A stretch of DNA of 64,000 nt, taken from the NCBI RefSeq assembly GCF_028769735.1, contig NC_088169.1, positions 42,747,229-42,811,228 on the forward strand, written 5' to 3'. Source of the stretch: Zonotrichia leucophrys gambelii (lineage: Eukaryota > Chordata > Aves > Passeriformes > Passerellidae). Made by a program: the position numbers and the translations under genes. Under the pieces are notes generated by a model that was given only the letters and a program-made list of their open reading frames with translations, did no database searches and was not told where the DNA came from. The stretch's first letter is position 1. Every line of letters starts with the position of its first letter. This document shows positions 61,501-64,000 of this stretch, in pieces.

Positions 61501-64000
61501 TACAAATCAGTTAATTGATTTTATAAATTAATTTTCTCAGTGTGTGTAATAATATATGTGACATCCATGACTAATCTAGTAACAATGTTCTAAATATTCT
61601 TTATCATATTTATCTGTCTTCAACATCAACTTTAAAAAAAGCCCAGAAAAACTAAAAACCAAAGCCCACAATAACTTGCTATACTTTTTAAAATCTTACT
61701 TGACACCAGGCTTATTTTTATTAAAATATATCAAATATCTACAATTACCTGCCCTAAATGGATACACAAGTCAATGCCTTTAAAATCCCCTATGTCTTTA
61801 GGAGCCTAAGTTTTACAGGTGTCAAACAGTGATATCCTCAGCTGACATTTGTTATATTTGCATCCTTGGCACATACATGTTTTCAGAAGTCTAGCCATTG
61901 CATTTTGAGTGTTTTAATTTCACAAGTCTGCTGCCAAGTTGGTTCAGAGCATGGGTTGTGTGAGTTTGTAGCTACCTTTTCTGATCTGGGCTTTCCCAAT
62001 GGTGAGGACAAAGAGTGTTTAGGAATAAGGCATCTGTTGATTGTTGATTATGACAAGTTAAAAAGCAAAAAAAAAGCAGAAGAGAGATGGCATCTAGAAT
62101 CTATTGGGGATTTTTGAACTGGTGGGATGAACAACTTGGGATTTCTGCAATGACACACAATGATTTTACACATCTCATTTGAGGCAATTTGTTGATTTCT
62201 TTATTTTTTTTTCAAGAAAAAGAAGCCAAGAAGCACCTGATGAATGCAGTGATGGTTCTCACCTTAGAGTCTATCCCTTAAGATTTGGGTTCAACACTCT
62301 CTTCGGACAGAATATACATAAACCTTTCACTTTCCAAGAACATGCCATCATCCATACTGTATTTTGGAGTGAAGATTTCTGTTCCTTTTGCAAAACATTC
62401 CCTATGGTGACTAAACTGATAGGAATATGTCACCTTCTGAAGTCTATCTCAGTATGACTAAGTTAAAATAACACTTTGGGCCCGAAAAACCATGTTATAA
62501 ATACACTCAGTTGCAAATCTATACATGTATTTTATACATCTCTGCAGATATTTTCCTGTAAATTGCAATTACAACAAATGTGTTTGGTGAAACAGGTGTC
62601 TTCACTTCCAGGACACAGTGAAACTCATGACACAGGCCAAGTATTTGCTGACCAAACAAGCAGAAGCTGGTGTGCATATACCTATGTACTTTCTATGGTG
62701 AACAAAAAGTACACGTGCTTTCAAATCCAGCCAAGTTCCTCTGAGCTGTATTTTATACCCCCATTAATTATGTAAGAGAAATGGGAAGATCTGGAACTGG
62801 AGCAGTTTTTAAGGACAGAGGCAAATAAATAATTGAATACTGCATTGCTTTGGATAGCTTCCATATTCTTTTGCCCTAAGATATCTCTTTCAAGCTTCAG
62901 GGAATTAATGAATTAGATCACTGATCCATCTATTACACCTGTTTTGGGGGAACACAAAAAAATGGAAAAAAATATCCCCACAAGGTGGAAACATCTTGTA
63001 ATTTATTCCCTTCGGTGACTGCTTGACATCTTCCCAACTGAGTGAAACAGTAAAAAGCCTGTTTATATACATGAATTTAGAAGAGGGTTTATTCATTTCT
63101 TCTATTGGATTACATGAAAATACTAAAAGTATAATGCCAAACATTCTCAGGAAACAGTTTATATCCATAGGCAAATTGCCTCAAATACATATATATGTTT
63201 TAGATAATACTCAGTTTTTATCTAAGATAAACAACTTTTGATGAGTTATGTTAAATCATAAAAGTTACAGGAAGGAACAGTTTGAAAAATAATGAATCTA
63301 TATTCTTGAATTTATGAGAAAGAGAAAGTTGATCTAAATTTAGCCAAAATTCATGAACTCTTTTTTCTAACCTGAGCTTGCACTCAGGCTGTGACCTGAG
63401 AACATGCACATGTTTCTATCCAGTCCTTCAGAGTCTGAAGCCCCCTCTCCCATGCTGGGATATTAAATTTCCCTCTCTTTTCAGGTGAGGCAGGTGAAGG
63501 AAGAACTGATAGGACTGTCCTGTAATGTTGGCAATAATTTATTTCTGATGAACAAACACCATAATTTAGTAAAATACAGTTTCTAGATGAGAAAGTAGAA
63601 TCTCAAGACTGTCCCTCCGCTCCCCATTACAATCTTCACAGCCAACAAGCTGTCTTATTGAGCATTTTCTTCAAACTCACATGCTGAAAATTCATACCCA
63701 TGGCTTCAAACAAACTTTGAAATATATATTTCTGTAAAGATGTCTAGGCAGCTCCTGCACTGCCCCATTTTCTAATCCCTAGTCAAGAAAACAGAGTGTA
63801 CCCAAGAAAACACTGTGAAGGAGCTGTCCCCCCCTCATTATAAAACCCACCAAGAAATGCCCTTCAATACCACTGTGTGATATGGAGAAAGATTTAAACA
63901 TTATTATTAAACTTTCAAACTGTCTAGTTCCAGATTTTGCAGGTTTCTTTCCACTGTTGTCATTTAATTATAAATGCTGAAGCTTTTAGCAGCACAGAAT
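58554..64000. other. Unique DNA to the window end
   Basis: No exon, RNA gene or transposon is recognised. T-run and A/C patches occur at 59006-59018, 60387-60406 and 61632-61670. Frames of 89-102 codons (58646-58921 minus, 59685-59993 plus, 62179-62457 plus, 62476-62775 plus, 62905-63174 minus) have no motif and occur on both strands. Confidence 0.5.

Noticed and set aside
1..64000. tRNA, rRNA, snRNA or microRNA genes
   Set aside because: No cloverleaf with A and B boxes, and no recognisable rRNA or snRNA blocks, were seen by eye. Short hairpins found lack the arm length of a microRNA precursor. A covariance-model scan was not possible here.

Overview
This window looks like a stretch of nuclear DNA from a bird, most likely a neoavian or songbird. 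It is AT-rich, CpG-poor and has no recognisable protein-coding exon. The organism call rests on the repeats. There are several CR1 LINE fragments with the typical avian CR1 3' structure, ending in short ATTCTATR-like tail units. There are also solo LTRs of at least two endogenous retrovirus families that I recognise from bird genomes. No Alu, L1, B1/B2, bacterial operon, rRNA, tRNA or CRISPR signal was seen. All family assignments are from memory of consensus sequences and were not computed.

Layout: 1-2642 is unique AT-rich DNA. 2643-3239 is a probable LTR, and 4355-5149 is a CR1 3' end on the + strand. 8819-9631 is a solo LTR on the - strand (family A), and 17559-18105 is a second solo LTR on the - strand (family B). 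Between 18.1 and 26.8 kb the DNA is mostly unique, with three islands that are richer in GC or open in frame (21738-22040, 22796-23353, 23669-23989). Very old CR1-like pieces lie at 26886-27165 and 31960-33370, which resemble CR1/L3 relics found across amniotes. A hexanucleotide microsatellite is at 28624-28716, and a (GT)n tract at about 31120-31174. An extreme A/C-only tract is at 35155-35412. The block 41.4-49.1 kb is the richest in repeats: CR1 at 41398-42070 (+), a short CR1 tail at 43618-43774 (-), a family A LTR fragment at 44916-45022 (-) and a longer CR1 at 47470-49049 (+) whose reverse-transcriptase region appears internally deleted. The rest, to 64000, is mostly unique DNA with simple repeats (53.3-53.5 kb poly-A, 54284-54360 CA/TA) and one open-frame island at 58107-58553 (-).

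There is no set of genes working together here. The window is best described as intergenic or deep intronic sequence shaped by layers of retrotransposon insertion: ancient CR1, then younger avian CR1, then LTR elements reduced to solo copies. I found no convincing new biological system. The items most worth checking are the two open-frame islands (22796-23353 and 58107-58553), the strand-asymmetric A/C tracts, the two-phase hexamer array and the candidate LTR at 2643-3239.
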